This document shows positions 35,296 through 43,903 of a stretch of DNA of 64,000 bases, piece after piece. The stretch is from Catellatospora tritici (GTDB lineage Bacteria; Actinomycetota; Actinomycetes; Mycobacteriales; Micromonosporaceae): NCBI RefSeq assembly GCF_019083965.1, contig NZ_JAHRCY010000001.1:639077-703076 (forward strand). The letters run 5' to 3'. The stretch's first letter is position 1. The number at the start of each line of letters is the position of its first letter. The translations under genes were made by a program, and so were the position numbers. The notes below the pieces were generated by a model. That model worked only from the letters and a program-made list of their open reading frames with translations, was not told the DNA's origin and ran no database searches.

Positions 35296-35428
35296 CAAGA
35301 TCGCTCAAGTTGCCAGGCAATCGGGCTCAAGTGCCCTCAAGATTCGCCCGATTGCCCGGCAACTCAAATGATCAAGGTCCACCACGTGGGAATGGGACCC
35401 CGATTGCCCGACAAGTCGCGCGATCTTG
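35296..35428. repeat. Three units of the CAAGTTGCCGGGCAATCG family
   Basis: Unit A (35296-35323) is forward; unit B (about 35349-35376) and unit C (35401-35428) are inverted. Either inverted unit can pair with A, giving alternative hairpins. The unit matches 17405-17432. The whole 300-bp space between xseB and the convergent transporter gene holds no gene. Confidence 0.8.
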
Positions 35429-35524
35429 ACCTGCGGCGGCGCCGTGAGCGACGGCGCTGGGCGAGGTCCGATCCGCCCGGATCCCCACTCTCGAAGGTGG
35501 GCGTCGGGAGGAAGCCGGGCGGGG

Positions 35525-36442
35525 TCAGCCGCGGGCGGCGATGCGGACCGCGATCAGGGTGAGCAGGGCGCCGGTGATGGTGAGCAGGTCGGGGCGACCA
35601 GCCGTGCCGGGGGCGATCGTGTCGATGGTCAGGGCGCCCAGGATCTGGCCCGCGATCATGCCCAGCCCGAGCAGCAGTACGCCGATGCGGTGCACCACCG
35701 CCGCCGAGATCGCGATGAACGCGATGCCGAGCGGCCCGCCCAGGTAGAGCCAGAACTGCGTGGGCAGGTGGCCGGGCGGGGCGCCACGCAGCGCGTACTC
35801 GATGGACAGGGCGAGCAGCAGCGCGCAGGTGCCGACGGCGAAGTTGAGCAGGGTGGCGGGCCACGGCGAGCCCGCCGCCCGCGCCACCCGGCCGTTGACA
35901 CCCTGCTGCCAGGCCACCCCGACACCGGCCAGCAACGGCAGCGCGGACAGGCCGATCGCGCGCGGGTCGCCGAGGTGGGTGGAGACGGCGACGAAGACCG
36001 CGCCCACGCACAGCACGGAACCGATGAGCCGGTTGCGGGTGACGGGCCGTACGCCGCCGGGCCCGATCCCGGCCCGGTCCACGGCCAGGCTGGACGCGGA
36101 CTGTCCGGCGACCAGCGCCACGATGAACACCGACACCCCCAGCAACGGCACGGTCAGGCCCTGGGTGGTGACCAGGAACGCGCCGCACGCCCCGCCGACG
36201 CACTGCCACCAGCGCAGACCTCCCCCGCGTACGGCGGCGACCAGGCGGCGTACGCCGGTGCGCATGAGGGGCAGGGCGAGCAGGAGCACGATCAGCCCGA
36301 CGCCGAATGAGATCGACGCGGCGGCGATGCCGTCGTCGAGCCGTCGGCCCAGTTCACCGTTGAGGCGTGACTGCAGGGCGAGGAACGCGCCGCCGAGGAC
36401 GGCCAGGCCGACTCCGGCGGCGCGGGTGGTGCCGGTGTTCAC
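35525..36442 (-). CDS. DMT family (YdcZ/DUF606-like) transporter
   Basis: 305 residues with about ten transmembrane segments in two similar halves, as in fused DMT_YdcZ proteins. The first half begins GVGLAVLGGAFLALQSRLNGELGRRL, and the second repeats it at GVGVAWQQGVNGRVARAAG; both are the N-[GR]-x-L-like signature of the family. Substrate unknown. It is 19 bp downstream of glpX and may be read from the same transcript. Confidence 0.85.
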   Translation of the reverse strand: MNTGTTRAAGVGLAVLGGAFLALQSRLNGELGRRLDDGIAAASISFGVGLIVLLLALPLMRTGVRRLVAAVRGGGLRWWQCVGGACGAFLVTTQGLTVPLLGVSVFIVALVAGQSASSLAVDRAGIGPGGVRPVTRNRLIGSVLCVGAVFVAVSTHLGDPRAIGLSALPLLAGVGVAWQQGVNGRVARAAGSPWPATLLNFAVGTCALLLALSIEYALRGAPPGHLPTQFWLYLGGPLGIAFIAISAAVVHRIGVLLLGLGMIAGQILGALTIDTIAPGTAGRPDLLTITGALLTLIAVRIAARG

Positions 36443-36461
36443 GGTGAGGGGGTGCCCGCTC

Positions 36462-37460
36462 TCAGTTGAAGTCCACCGCCGAGTAGCTCGCGAGCTTCTC
36501 CAGCCGGTGGTACGAGTCGATCACACGAATGGTGCCCGACTTCGACCGCATCACGATCGACTGGGTGTACGCCCCGTTGTCGCGGTAGCGCACGCCCCGC
36601 AGCAGGTCGCCCGAGGTGACCCCGGTGGCCACGAAGAACACGTTCTCGCCGGTCACCAGGTCGTCGGTGGTGAGCACCCGGCTCAGGTCATGCCCGGCCG
36701 CCAGTGCCTTCTCCCGCTCGGCCTCGTCGCGGGGCCACAGCCGCCCCTGCATCGCCCCGCCGATGCACTTGAGCGCACAGGCGGCGGTGATGCCCTCAGG
36801 CGTGCCGCCGATGCCCATCAGCACGTCGACATCGGACTGCTCGCGGGCGGCGGAGATGGCTCCGGCGATGTCGCCGTCGGAGATGAAGTTGATCCGGGCG
36901 CCGGTCTCGCGTACCTCGCGGATCAGGTCGGCGTGGCGGGGCCGGTCGAGGATGCACACGGTCAGGTCGGAGACGCGGACCCGCTTGGCCTTGGCGATCC
37001 GGACCAGGTTCTCGGTCCAGCCCGCGGTGATGTCGATGACATCGGCCGCTTCCGGTCCGACGACCAGCTTCTCCATGTAGAAGACGGCGCTGGGGTCGAA
37101 CATCGCGCCGCGCTCGGCGACGGCGAGCACGGCCAGCGCGTTGGGCATGCCCTTGCTCATCAGGGTGGTGCCGTCGATCGGGTCGACCGCGACGTCGACC
37201 TCCGGGCCGGTGCCGTCGCCGACCTGCTCACCGTTGAACAGCATCGGGGCGTTGTCCTTCTCACCCTCGCCGATCACCACGACGCCGCGCATGGGCAACG
37301 AGTTGATCAGTTTCCGCATGGCGTCCACGGCGGCCCCGTCGCCGCCCTCCTTGTCGCCGCGGCCGACCCAGCGGCCGGCGGCCATGGCGGCGGCCTCCGT
37401 CACGCGTACGAGATCAAGGGCCAGGTTGCGATCGAGATCCTGGGGATTACGGGTAGCCAT
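36462..37460 (-). CDS. glpX: Class II fructose-1,6-bisphosphatase
   Basis: 332 residues. It hydrolyses fructose-1,6-bisphosphate in gluconeogenesis, in line with pckG elsewhere in the window. Metal-binding segments are [15 protein letters not shown] and [20 protein letters not shown] and [12 protein letters not shown] are also family-typical. Two adjacent ATGs exist (37463 and 37460); GAGGAG lies 7 bp from the second, which is chosen. The divergent DUF4245 gene is 126 bp away, the same pair as in mycobacteria. Confidence 0.95.
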   Translation of the reverse strand: MATRNPQDLDRNLALDLVRVTEAAAMAAGRWVGRGDKEGGDGAAVDAMRKLINSLPMRGVVVIGEGEKDNAPMLFNGEQVGDGTGPEVDVAVDPIDGTTLMSKGMPNALAVLAVAERGAMFDPSAVFYMEKLVVGPEAADVIDITAGWTENLVRIAKAKRVRVSDLTVCILDRPRHADLIREVRETGARINFISDGDIAGAISAAREQSDVDVLMGIGGTPEGITAACALKCIGGAMQGRLWPRDEAEREKALAAGHDLSRVLTTDDLVTGENVFFVATGVTSGDLLRGVRYRDNGAYTQSIVMRSKSGTIRVIDSYHRLEKLASYSAVDFN

Positions 37461-37586
37461 CATGCTGCTCCTCACCGTTGAAGCGCCTGTTCGCATCCTG
37501 TCATGCCGAACCCTGAACGTACGTTCGGGTTGTTACGTCGGTGCCCTCGTGGCGGTGTGACCTGTGACATCGGCGAAGATGGTGGG

Positions 37587-38120
37587 GTGAGCACAGCACC
37601 CGTCGAGACCGAGCCCGCCCAGGTCCCCGCCTCCGGCGGCCGTACCCCCAAGGACATGGTGATGTCCCTGGGCGTGCTGCTCGTGCCGGTGCTGCTGCTG
37701 GTGCTGGGCTACCGCCTGTTCTACGGCTGGAACGACGCGGTGACCGTCGACCCGACCCCGGCGATCGAGAGCGCGGGACGGGCCAGCATGGCCCCGCTGC
37801 CCGGCGCGGTCGCGCCCGATGGCTGGCAGACGGTCACGGCGAAGTGGTCCGACGGCAAGCTGCGCATCGGCTACCTGGACCGGGACAACCACGGCGCCCG
37901 GCTGGTGCAGTCGCGCACCTCGGCGGCGGAGCTGGTCAAGGCCGAGCTGGGCGAGAAGGCCCAGCTCGGCGAGCAGACTTCGGTCGGCGGGGTGACCTGG
38001 CAGCGCTACCGCGCGCCGGACGACGAGTTCGCCCTGGTCCGCACCTCCGGCGACACCGCGATCCTGCTGGTCGGCCGCGATGTCGACCTGGCCGAGCTCG
38101 CGGCCGCGGTCTCGCACTGA
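37587..38120 (+). CDS. DUF4245 family membrane-anchored protein
   Basis: 177 residues, GTG 37587 (VSTAPVETEPAQVPASGG). One transmembrane segment (about 27-46) is followed by an extracytoplasmic domain with WNDAVTVDPTPAIESAGRA and VTWQRYRAPDDEFALVRTSGDTAILLVG. Function unknown. It is divergent from glpX, an arrangement conserved in M. tuberculosis (Rv1099c/Rv1100), which supports the family assignment. Confidence 0.8.
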   Translation: MSTAPVETEPAQVPASGGRTPKDMVMSLGVLLVPVLLLVLGYRLFYGWNDAVTVDPTPAIESAGRASMAPLPGAVAPDGWQTVTAKWSDGKLRIGYLDRDNHGARLVQSRTSAAELVKAELGEKAQLGEQTSVGGVTWQRYRAPDDEFALVRTSGDTAILLVGRDVDLAELAAAVSH

Positions 38121-38127
38121 GCCCCGG

Positions 38128-39045
38128 TCAGGCGTCGCAGTAGCGGGCGGCGGTGTCGGCGAGCGTCTCGTCCATCGGCGTGGGCGCCAGCCCGAAGGTG
38201 CGCTCGGTCAGCGACGAGTCCATGGTGAACGGCTTGGCGAACTGGTAGTACGTCGTGCGCATCTCCTTGATCATCGGAGAGAAGAGCCCTGCCGACCACA
38301 GCATCGGGTACGGCATGCGGGAGACCTTCGCCGCCGGGGCGCCGATCAGCTCGTTCGCCCGGACGGCCGCCTGGCGGGCCGAGATCGCGGGTGGGGTCGG
38401 CACGAGCCAGGCACTGCCCCAGGCCCGCTCGTCGCCCGAGACGGCGACCAGCGTGCGGGCCACGTCGGGGATGGCGGTCCAGCTGTGCGGGGCGTCCGGG
38501 TCACCCCACATCATGGCGCCGCTGCCCTTGGTGGTGCGGGCCAGCACGTAGTCGCCGAGGCCGCTGTTGGCCTGGAAGCCCAGGTAGTCGCTGGCCCGGA
38601 CCTCGGTGACCCGGATGCGACCGGCCCGGTGCAGCGCCAGCGCGTCCTCCCACATCTGCGCGCGGATCCGCAGCTTGGGGTGAGTGGCCGCGAGCGGGGT
38701 GTACTCGTCGATGGGGGCGGTGACCGGGCCGTAGCCGTACAGGTTCCCGGCGATGACCAGGACTGCGCCACTGCGCTCGGCGGCCCGCAGCAGCGAGTCG
38801 GCCAGCGGCGGCCAGTCGGTCAGCCAGCGGTGGTACAGCGGGTTCGCGCAGTTGTAGAGGGCGGACGCGCCCGCGGTGAGCTCGGTAAGGCGGTCAGCGT
38901 CGGTGGCGTCCGCGGCGACGAGCTCGATGCCGGGTGCGGCCGGGCCGGTGCCGCGACGGGTGATCATCCGAACCCGCTCGCCTCGCGCTGCCAGCAGGCG
39001 GGCGGTGGACGAACCGACGGGACCGGCGCCGACGATGACGTGCAT
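38128..39045 (-). CDS. NAD-dependent epimerase/dehydratase family protein
   Basis: 305 residues. A Rossmann start MHVIVGAGPVGSSTARLLAARG at residues 1-22 is followed by an extended-SDR fold; the YxxxK motif is weak (a Tyr in NLYGYGPV, with YLGFQANSG later). It resembles nucleoside-diphosphate-sugar epimerase-like NmrA/SDR proteins of unknown substrate. It is divergent from the TetR gene, with two TetR-type operators between them, so it is probably the repressor's target. Confidence 0.8.
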   Translation of the reverse strand: MHVIVGAGPVGSSTARLLAARGERVRMITRRGTGPAAPGIELVAADATDADRLTELTAGASALYNCANPLYHRWLTDWPPLADSLLRAAERSGAVLVIAGNLYGYGPVTAPIDEYTPLAATHPKLRIRAQMWEDALALHRAGRIRVTEVRASDYLGFQANSGLGDYVLARTTKGSGAMMWGDPDAPHSWTAIPDVARTLVAVSGDERAWGSAWLVPTPPAISARQAAVRANELIGAPAAKVSRMPYPMLWSAGLFSPMIKEMRTTYYQFAKPFTMDSSLTERTFGLAPTPMDETLADTAARYCDA

Positions 39046-39074
39046 GGCTGTCTCCAGATCTCTGCATTCAAACG

Positions 39075-39087
39075 AGAGCACCGCTCT
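39075..39087. promoter_or_regulatory. TetR-type operator, site 1
   Basis: AGAGCACCGCTCT, a dyad 30 bp upstream of the epimerase start. It shares both half-sites AGAGCA/[TC]GCTCT with site 2 in the same 120-bp divergent promoter region. Confidence 0.65.
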
Positions 39088-39127
39088 CTGTTGAGACCAT
39101 TAGACACACCGCGCGAAGTCCGTGTCA

Positions 39128-39140
39128 AGAGCAGTGCTCT
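39128..39140. promoter_or_regulatory. TetR-type operator, site 2
   Basis: AGAGCAGTGCTCT, a perfect 6-1-6 palindrome 25 bp upstream of the TetR start. Two related dyads between a TetR gene and its divergent neighbour are the classic pattern of autoregulation plus target control. Confidence 0.7.
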
Positions 39141-39165
39141 CGGAACGTTGCTATGCTCTGTCGGC

Positions 39166-39861
39166 ATGACGGCAAAGAACCTCCGGGCCCGCGTACGCGA
39201 CGAGCTGACCAGCGAGATCAAGGCGATCGCCCGCCGCCAGCTGGCCACCGACGGCGCGGATCTGTCCCTGCGCGCCATCGCCCGCGAGCTGGGCATGGTC
39301 TCCTCGGCCGTCTACCGCTACTTCCCCAGCCGCGACGACCTGCTCACCGCGCTGATCATCGACTGCTACAACGAACTCGGCGAGGCGGCCGAGCAGGCGG
39401 TCGCCGCGTGCGGGCCGGAGAGCAGCCTCATGGAGCGCTGGCTGGCCATCGGCCACGCCGTACGCGACTGGGCGCTGGCCCACCCCGCCGACTACGCCCT
39501 GATCTACGGCTCGCCGGTGCCGGGCTACCACGCCCCCCGCGACACCGTCGGCCCCGCCTCCCGGGTCACCACCCAGATGCTCGGCCTGCTCGTGCAGGGC
39601 GTGGCCGCCGGCGCGATACCAGCCGACCCCGGCACCCCCGAGGTGCCGCCGGGGCTGGCGGCGGAGCTGGACCGGTTCGCCGAACAGGTGCCCGGGGTGT
39701 CCCGGCACCTGCTCGCCCGCGCCCTGACCGCCTGGGTGCAGATGTTCGGCGCGGTCAACTTCGAGCTGTTCGGGCGCCTCACGAATCTGATCGACGACAG
39801 CCGCCGCGAGCTGTACGACCTCCAGCTGCGGGTAATGGGCGAATACCTCGGACTCCAGTGA
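39166..39861 (+). CDS. TetR family transcriptional regulator
   Basis: 231 residues. The N-terminal HTH reads IARRQLATDGADLSLRAIARELGMVSSAVYRYFPSRDDLLTALI, a standard TetR_N. The C-terminal ligand domain has the WHG/TetR_C_13-like end (ALTAWVQMFGAVNFELFG). It is divergent from the epimerase-like gene, and two AGAGCAnnGCTCT-type dyads lie between them. Likely a repressor released by a small ligand, perhaps the substrate of the neighbouring SDR. Confidence 0.9.
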   Translation: MTAKNLRARVRDELTSEIKAIARRQLATDGADLSLRAIARELGMVSSAVYRYFPSRDDLLTALIIDCYNELGEAAEQAVAACGPESSLMERWLAIGHAVRDWALAHPADYALIYGSPVPGYHAPRDTVGPASRVTTQMLGLLVQGVAAGAIPADPGTPEVPPGLAAELDRFAEQVPGVSRHLLARALTAWVQMFGAVNFELFGRLTNLIDDSRRELYDLQLRVMGEYLGLQ

Positions 39862-39907
39862 CGGCCGCCGCATTGCCCGCCCGGCACCGGCACGACACAC
39901 TGTCCGG

Positions 39908-40831
39908 GTGATCGTCGTCGCCGGAGAACATGTCGTGGATCTCGTCCCCGCTGGGGACGGACTGCTGCGCGCCGCGCTCGGTGGCGGCCCCGCCAACACC
40001 GCCATCGCGGCGGCGCGGCTCGGCGCCCCGGTCGCGATGGCCGCGCGCCTGGGTCGCGACTCGTTCGGCGCCGCGTTCCGCACCCGGCTCACCTCAGCGG
40101 GCGTCGACACCCGCTACCTGATCAACACCACGCAGCCGTCGGCGCTGGCCCTGGCCTCGGTCGGTGCGGACGGCGAAGCGCTGTACGACTTCTGGCTCGC
40201 CGGTGCCGCCGACTTCGGCTGGCGCGACCGCGAGCTGCCAGACCTGCCGGACGGCAGCACGATCCACATCGGCTCGCTCGCGGCGTTCCTGCCGCCCGGC
40301 GCGGACGCGCTCGAGCGCTGGGCGCTGCGCCACCGCGAGCGCTGCACCATCACTTTCGACCCGAACGTACGCAGCGTCGCCCTGGCCCGGCCCGACTCGC
40401 TGGTGCGGCTGGAGCGCCTGGTCGAGCTGTCCCACCTGGTACGGGCCAGCGAGGGCGACCTGGCCCACGCGTACCCGCACGTGCCGCCGAACGAGACCGC
40501 GCACCGCTGGCTGACCTGCGGCCCGAAGCTGGTCGTGCTCACCCACGGCGACGCGGGCGCCACCGCGATGACCACCGAGACCGAGGTCACCGTCGCCGCG
40601 CCCGCGATCTCGATGGTCGACACCATCGGCGCGGGCGACACCGCGATGGGCGCCCTGCTGGCCTGGCTGCACGACGCCGGCCGCCTGCGCGATCAGCTCT
40701 CCCGCGAACTGGCCCCCGAAACGCTGCGCCTCATGCTGCGCCACCTCTGCGACGCGGCGGCACTCACGTGCACCCGCCCCGGCGCCGACCCGCCGACCCT
40801 GGACGAACTCCGGGCCTTCCAGCTCGTATAA
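39908..40831 (+). CDS. PfkB family carbohydrate kinase
   Basis: 307 residues, GTG start. PfkB signature 1 (GGGPANTAIAAARLGAP, residues 25-41) and signature 2 (DTIGAGDTAMGALL, near residue 239) with catalytic Asp are present. It phosphorylates a sugar hydroxyl with ATP; the sequence is closest to fructokinase-like members, but substrate is not fixed. It follows the TetR gene by 46 bp. The gene runs into the 19-bp tandem repeat array. Confidence 0.88.
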   Translation: MIVVAGEHVVDLVPAGDGLLRAALGGGPANTAIAAARLGAPVAMAARLGRDSFGAAFRTRLTSAGVDTRYLINTTQPSALALASVGADGEALYDFWLAGAADFGWRDRELPDLPDGSTIHIGSLAAFLPPGADALERWALRHRERCTITFDPNVRSVALARPDSLVRLERLVELSHLVRASEGDLAHAYPHVPPNETAHRWLTCGPKLVVLTHGDAGATAMTTETEVTVAAPAISMVDTIGAGDTAMGALLAWLHDAGRLRDQLSRELAPETLRLMLRHLCDAAALTCTRPGADPPTLDELRAFQLV

Positions 40832-40856
40832 CTATCTGCTTCTGCGGCCCGCTGCG

Positions 40857-40980
40857 CTGCACCCATGGCTTTGCTCTGCACCCATGGCTTTGCTCTGCAC
40901 CCATGGCTTTGCTCTGCACCCATGGCTTTGCTCTGCACCCATGGCTTTGCTCTGCACCCATGGCTTTGCTCTGCACCCAT
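40857..40980. repeat. 19-bp tandem repeat array, six full copies plus one partial
   Basis: The unit CTGCACCCATGGCTTTGCT is repeated without change at 40857, 40876, 40895, 40914, 40933 and 40952, with ten more bases to 40980. The array lies 26 bp after pfkB. 19 bp is not a codon multiple, so it codes in all frames, but no ribosome site or family frame is seen. Confidence 0.95.
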
Positions 40981-41006
40981 CGACGCGATGATCGCTCGGG
41001 CTCACT

Positions 41007-41037
41007 GTCGAGCGCTCACACGTGACGAGCGCTCGAC
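41007..41037. terminator. Perfect 11-bp hairpin between repeat arrays
   Basis: GTCGAGCGCTC (41007-41017) and GAGCGCTCGAC (41027-41037) with loop ACACGTGAC. It lies between the forward and inverted copies of the 19-bp family and between two convergent genes (pfkB and the reductase), so it may end transcription from both sides. Confidence 0.6.
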
Positions 41038-41054
41038 AAGCGTGATGCGTCAGC

Positions 41055-41158
41055 GGGTGCAGAGCAAGATTTCGGGTGCAGAGCAAAGTCGGTCGGCGTG
41101 AGCACTCCTGCCCGTCGCGCCCGTGGGTGCAGAGCAAGCCGGTGGGTGCAGAGCAAAG
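41055..41158. repeat. Inverted copies of the 19-bp family core
   Basis: GGGTGCAGAGCAA occurs at 41055 and 41074, and again at 41125 and 41144; in each pair the step is exactly 19 bp. It is the reverse complement of TTGCTCTGCACCC in the array at 40857-40980. The linker bases differ, so only the 13-14-bp core is kept. Confidence 0.9.
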
Positions 41159-41165
41159 GCGCGCG

Positions 41166-42140
41166 TCAGACCACGTCCTCGGAGGAGTGGCCAGGGAAGA
41201 GGTGGGCGCTGGGGTCGATGACGATCGCGGCGTTGTTGACGGCGGTGGCGGCCTCGCCGAAGCCGGTCGCGATCAGGCGAACCTTGCCCGGGTACTCGAC
41301 GATGTCGCCGGCGGCGAAGACGCGGGGCAGGTTCGTGGCCATCGTGGAGTCGACCAGAATCTGACGCTTCTGCAGGTTCAGGCCCCACTCGGCGAGCGGG
41401 CCGAGGTCGGCGGTGAAGCCGAGGGCGGCCACCACGACGTCGGCCGGGATGATCTCGGTGCCGTTGAGTTCGGCGGACTCGATCCGGTCGGTGCCGATAA
41501 GCCGGGTGACCTGGCTGTTCACCGCGATGCGGACCGGTAGTGCGCTGACCCGGGCCACCGTCGCCGCGTGCGCGCGGAACTTGTCGCGCCGATGCACGAG
41601 CGTGACGCTCGCCGCGATCTCGGCCAGCGCCAGCGCCCAGTCAAACGCCGAGTCGCCCCCGCCGACGATCACCACGTGCTTGCCCGCCAGCACCGCGGGG
41701 TCGGGTACGAAGAAGATCACGCCGGTGCCGGGGAAATCCGCGGCGGCGGGCAGCGGGCGCGGCGTGAACGAGCCGAGACCGCCGGTGATCAGCACGGCGC
41801 CGCAGCTCAGGCTGGTGCCGTCGCCGAGGCCGAGCACGGGCAGGTCCTCGGTGTAGGTGAGGGTGGCGGCCTGCACCCCCAGCCGGTACGCCGGATTGAA
41901 CGTGCCCGCCTGCGCGACCAGGTTCGCGATCAGCTCACGCCCGCGCACCTGCGGGAACCCGGCCACGTCGAAAATCATCTTCTCCGGGTACATCGCCGTC
42001 ACCTGCCCGCCCGCCTCGGGCAGGGCGTCGACGACCAGGGTGCTCAGGCCGCGGAACCCGGCGTAGTACGCCGCGAACAGGCCGGTCGGGCCGGCTCCGA
42101 TGATCGCCAGATCGACATCGGCCGTGCTGCGCTCCGTCAT
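41166..42140 (-). CDS. Ferredoxin--NADP+ reductase (thioredoxin-reductase-like type)
   Basis: 324 residues. FAD-binding AIIGAGPTGLFAAYYAG (about 13-29), NADPH-binding VVIVGGGDSAFDWALALAE, and FAD-contacting VFAAGDIVEYPGKVRLIATGFGEAATAVNNA are present. The CxxC redox pair of thioredoxin reductases is missing, which marks the YumC-type ferredoxin/flavodoxin-NADP reductase. fdxA at the left of the window is a possible partner, by inference only. Confidence 0.88.
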   Translation of the reverse strand: MTERSTADVDLAIIGAGPTGLFAAYYAGFRGLSTLVVDALPEAGGQVTAMYPEKMIFDVAGFPQVRGRELIANLVAQAGTFNPAYRLGVQAATLTYTEDLPVLGLGDGTSLSCGAVLITGGLGSFTPRPLPAAADFPGTGVIFFVPDPAVLAGKHVVIVGGGDSAFDWALALAEIAASVTLVHRRDKFRAHAATVARVSALPVRIAVNSQVTRLIGTDRIESAELNGTEIIPADVVVAALGFTADLGPLAEWGLNLQKRQILVDSTMATNLPRVFAAGDIVEYPGKVRLIATGFGEAATAVNNAAIVIDPSAHLFPGHSSEDVV

Positions 42141-42149
42141 GGGGTGAAC

Positions 42150-42944
42150 CTAGTCGCGCGCGGGCTGCTCCTCAATGGCCGCCCGGATATCGGCCGCGAA
42201 CCGCGAGACCTGCGTGTAGACCCCCGGGTACGCGGCCCGCCCGCAGCCTACGCCCCAGCTCACGATGCCGACCTGCACCCAGCGGGCGCCGTCGCGGCGC
42301 AGCAGCGGCCCACCCGAGTCGCCCTGGCAGGCGTCCCTGCCGCCGTTGCGCAGGTCCCCGGCGCAGATCATGTCGGAGGCCACGAACGGGTAGCCCTTAC
42401 TGCGGAACAGGTTGCCGCAGGTGCCGTCGCCTACGTACGGGACCTGCACTTTGCGCAGGTGGCGCTGCTGGGTGAGCGCGCCCTCGCGCAGGGCACCCCA
42501 GCCGATCACGGTCAACGCGCCGCCGTCCAGACCGGTGCCGGTGGGCAGCGCGACGACGGGCAGGTCGACGGTGTGGGCGAGCCGGATCAGGGCCCAGTCG
42601 TCGCCCCGCGTCACGTCGGTGAAGCCCGGCGCCCGGCGTACCCGCTCGCTGCGCACCTCGAGGGCCTTGGCGGAGCCGAGGTCGGGCGAGCCCATGGTGA
42701 CCACGTACGACGAGGTGGCGCCGGTGCGACTCGCGCAGTGTGCGGCGGTGAGCACGTACCGGGAGCTGATCAGGGTGCCGGCGCAGCCGTTGTTGAGCCG
42801 TACCACGAAGGGGAACTCGGAACCGCCCGCGAGCGCCCCGCCGACGATCTCGGTCCGGGGCGGCTCGTCGGGACGCGCGTGCGCGGCCGACCCGAACCCC
42901 GCCAGTCCGACCATCACACCTATGACCAGCGTAAACGCCCGCAT
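42150..42944 (-). CDS. Secreted trypsin-like serine protease (S1)
   Basis: 264 residues; ATG 42944 with GAGGAG upstream. A signal peptide (MRAFTLVIGVMVGLAGFGSAAHA) is followed by the mature start EIVGGALAGGSEFPF. The triad is visible: His in LTAAHC, Asp in GDDWALIRL, Ser in GDSGGP. The residue six before the Ser is Asp (DACQGDSGGP), which gives trypsin-like Lys/Arg specificity. Cysteines are paired as in secreted trypsins. It lies 9 bp after the reductase stop but on the same strand upstream of it. Confidence 0.93.
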   Translation of the reverse strand: MRAFTLVIGVMVGLAGFGSAAHARPDEPPRTEIVGGALAGGSEFPFVVRLNNGCAGTLISSRYVLTAAHCASRTGATSSYVVTMGSPDLGSAKALEVRSERVRRAPGFTDVTRGDDWALIRLAHTVDLPVVALPTGTGLDGGALTVIGWGALREGALTQQRHLRKVQVPYVGDGTCGNLFRSKGYPFVASDMICAGDLRNGGRDACQGDSGGPLLRRDGARWVQVGIVSWGVGCGRAAYPGVYTQVSRFAADIRAAIEEQPARD

Positions 42945-43036
42945 CGCCCACTCCTCGCCGTCCGAATTCACCCGATATTAGGCGTTACCGGGTGTAGTTT
43001 CGGTCGGACTTGCCGGACGGACGGGCTGTCGTCTGC

Positions 43037-43723
43037 CTAGTACCAGCCGGAGTCCTCGGAGTGCTGCCAGGCCTTGCACGGGGTCTGGTAGCGCCGCTGG
43101 ATGTAGTCCAGCCCCCACTTGATCTGGGTGACCGGGTTGGTCTGCCAGTCGTCGCCGAACTTCGCCATCTTGTCGCCCGGCACCGCCTGCGGGATGCCGT
43201 ACGCGCCGGAGCTCTTGTTCTCCGACTTGATGTTCCAGTGCGACTCGCGGGTCCACAGCTTGTCCAGGCAGGGCATCTGGTCCAGGCCGAAGCCCTCCGA
43301 CAGCAGGACGGCGCAGCCGATGGCGCGGTTGCCGCTGTAGGTGTTGCAGCTCGTCGGGATGGGGCCGAAGTTCTGGGTGCGCCCGGCGCCGCGGCGACTG
43401 GCCTCGTTCTCGGCCGCGGCGGCACGGGCGGCCGCCAGCGCGGCCTCGGCGCGGGCACGGGCCTCGGCGAGCGCCTGCAGCGCCCGCTCGTCGGCGGTGG
43501 CGGCGAGCCAGTCCTCGATGTGGTCCTTGAGCATCCGCTGCTCGGCGGCGTCGGCCGCGTACTGCCGGTTGGCGTTGGCCGCACCGGTCTGCTCGTCGTG
43601 GAACCGGTCCACGTACAGGCCGCCGGCCACACCGCCGAGGAGGGTCAGCAGGGCGACGGCGCGCAGGATGATGCTGCCGCGCGGGGTGGCACGACGACGG
43701 CGGGCACGGCGGGGCCGAGACAC
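43037..43723 (-). CDS. Lytic transglycosylase-like cell-wall protein (copy 1)
   Basis: 228 residues, GTG start. Arg-rich N-terminus, one membrane helix (about 19-37), a long Ala/Glu/Arg coiled coil (about 45-110) and a C-terminal SLT-like domain. The catalytic Glu is probably in LWTRESHWN, followed by SGAYGIPQAVPGDKMAKFGDDW and ending GWY. It should cleave or bind peptidoglycan outside the membrane. A close paralogue lies 1.6 kb away (45316), with phoH between them. Confidence 0.85.
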   Translation of the reverse strand: MSRPRRARRRRATPRGSIILRAVALLTLLGGVAGGLYVDRFHDEQTGAANANRQYAADAAEQRMLKDHIEDWLAATADERALQALAEARARAEAALAAARAAAAENEASRRGAGRTQNFGPIPTSCNTYSGNRAIGCAVLLSEGFGLDQMPCLDKLWTRESHWNIKSENKSSGAYGIPQAVPGDKMAKFGDDWQTNPVTQIKWGLDYIQRRYQTPCKAWQHSEDSGWY

Positions 43724-43903
43724 TCCGGTGTCCTTTCGGAGGTGCCCGCGTGCCGCGTCCGGTGCCAGGGATGTCGGGGGTGGACGGGGCCGGGCATCGA
43801 GGGGATTCCAGCCCAGCCTTACCCAGCGGACCGGGATCTGTCGCCCCCACCTGGACGACTGTGACCCCGGTCACGCCCTAAAACACCACTTATCCGGGCG
43901 AGT

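Noticed and set aside
40857-40980. CRISPR-like array
   Set aside because: The 19-bp units are directly joined with no variable spacers, and there are no cas genes nearby.
40693-40980. Reading frames with a repeating MGAEQSHGC-type peptide
   Set aside because: They arise because a 19-bp repeat reads through all frames; there is no ribosome site, and the frame runs into the reverse strand of pfkB.
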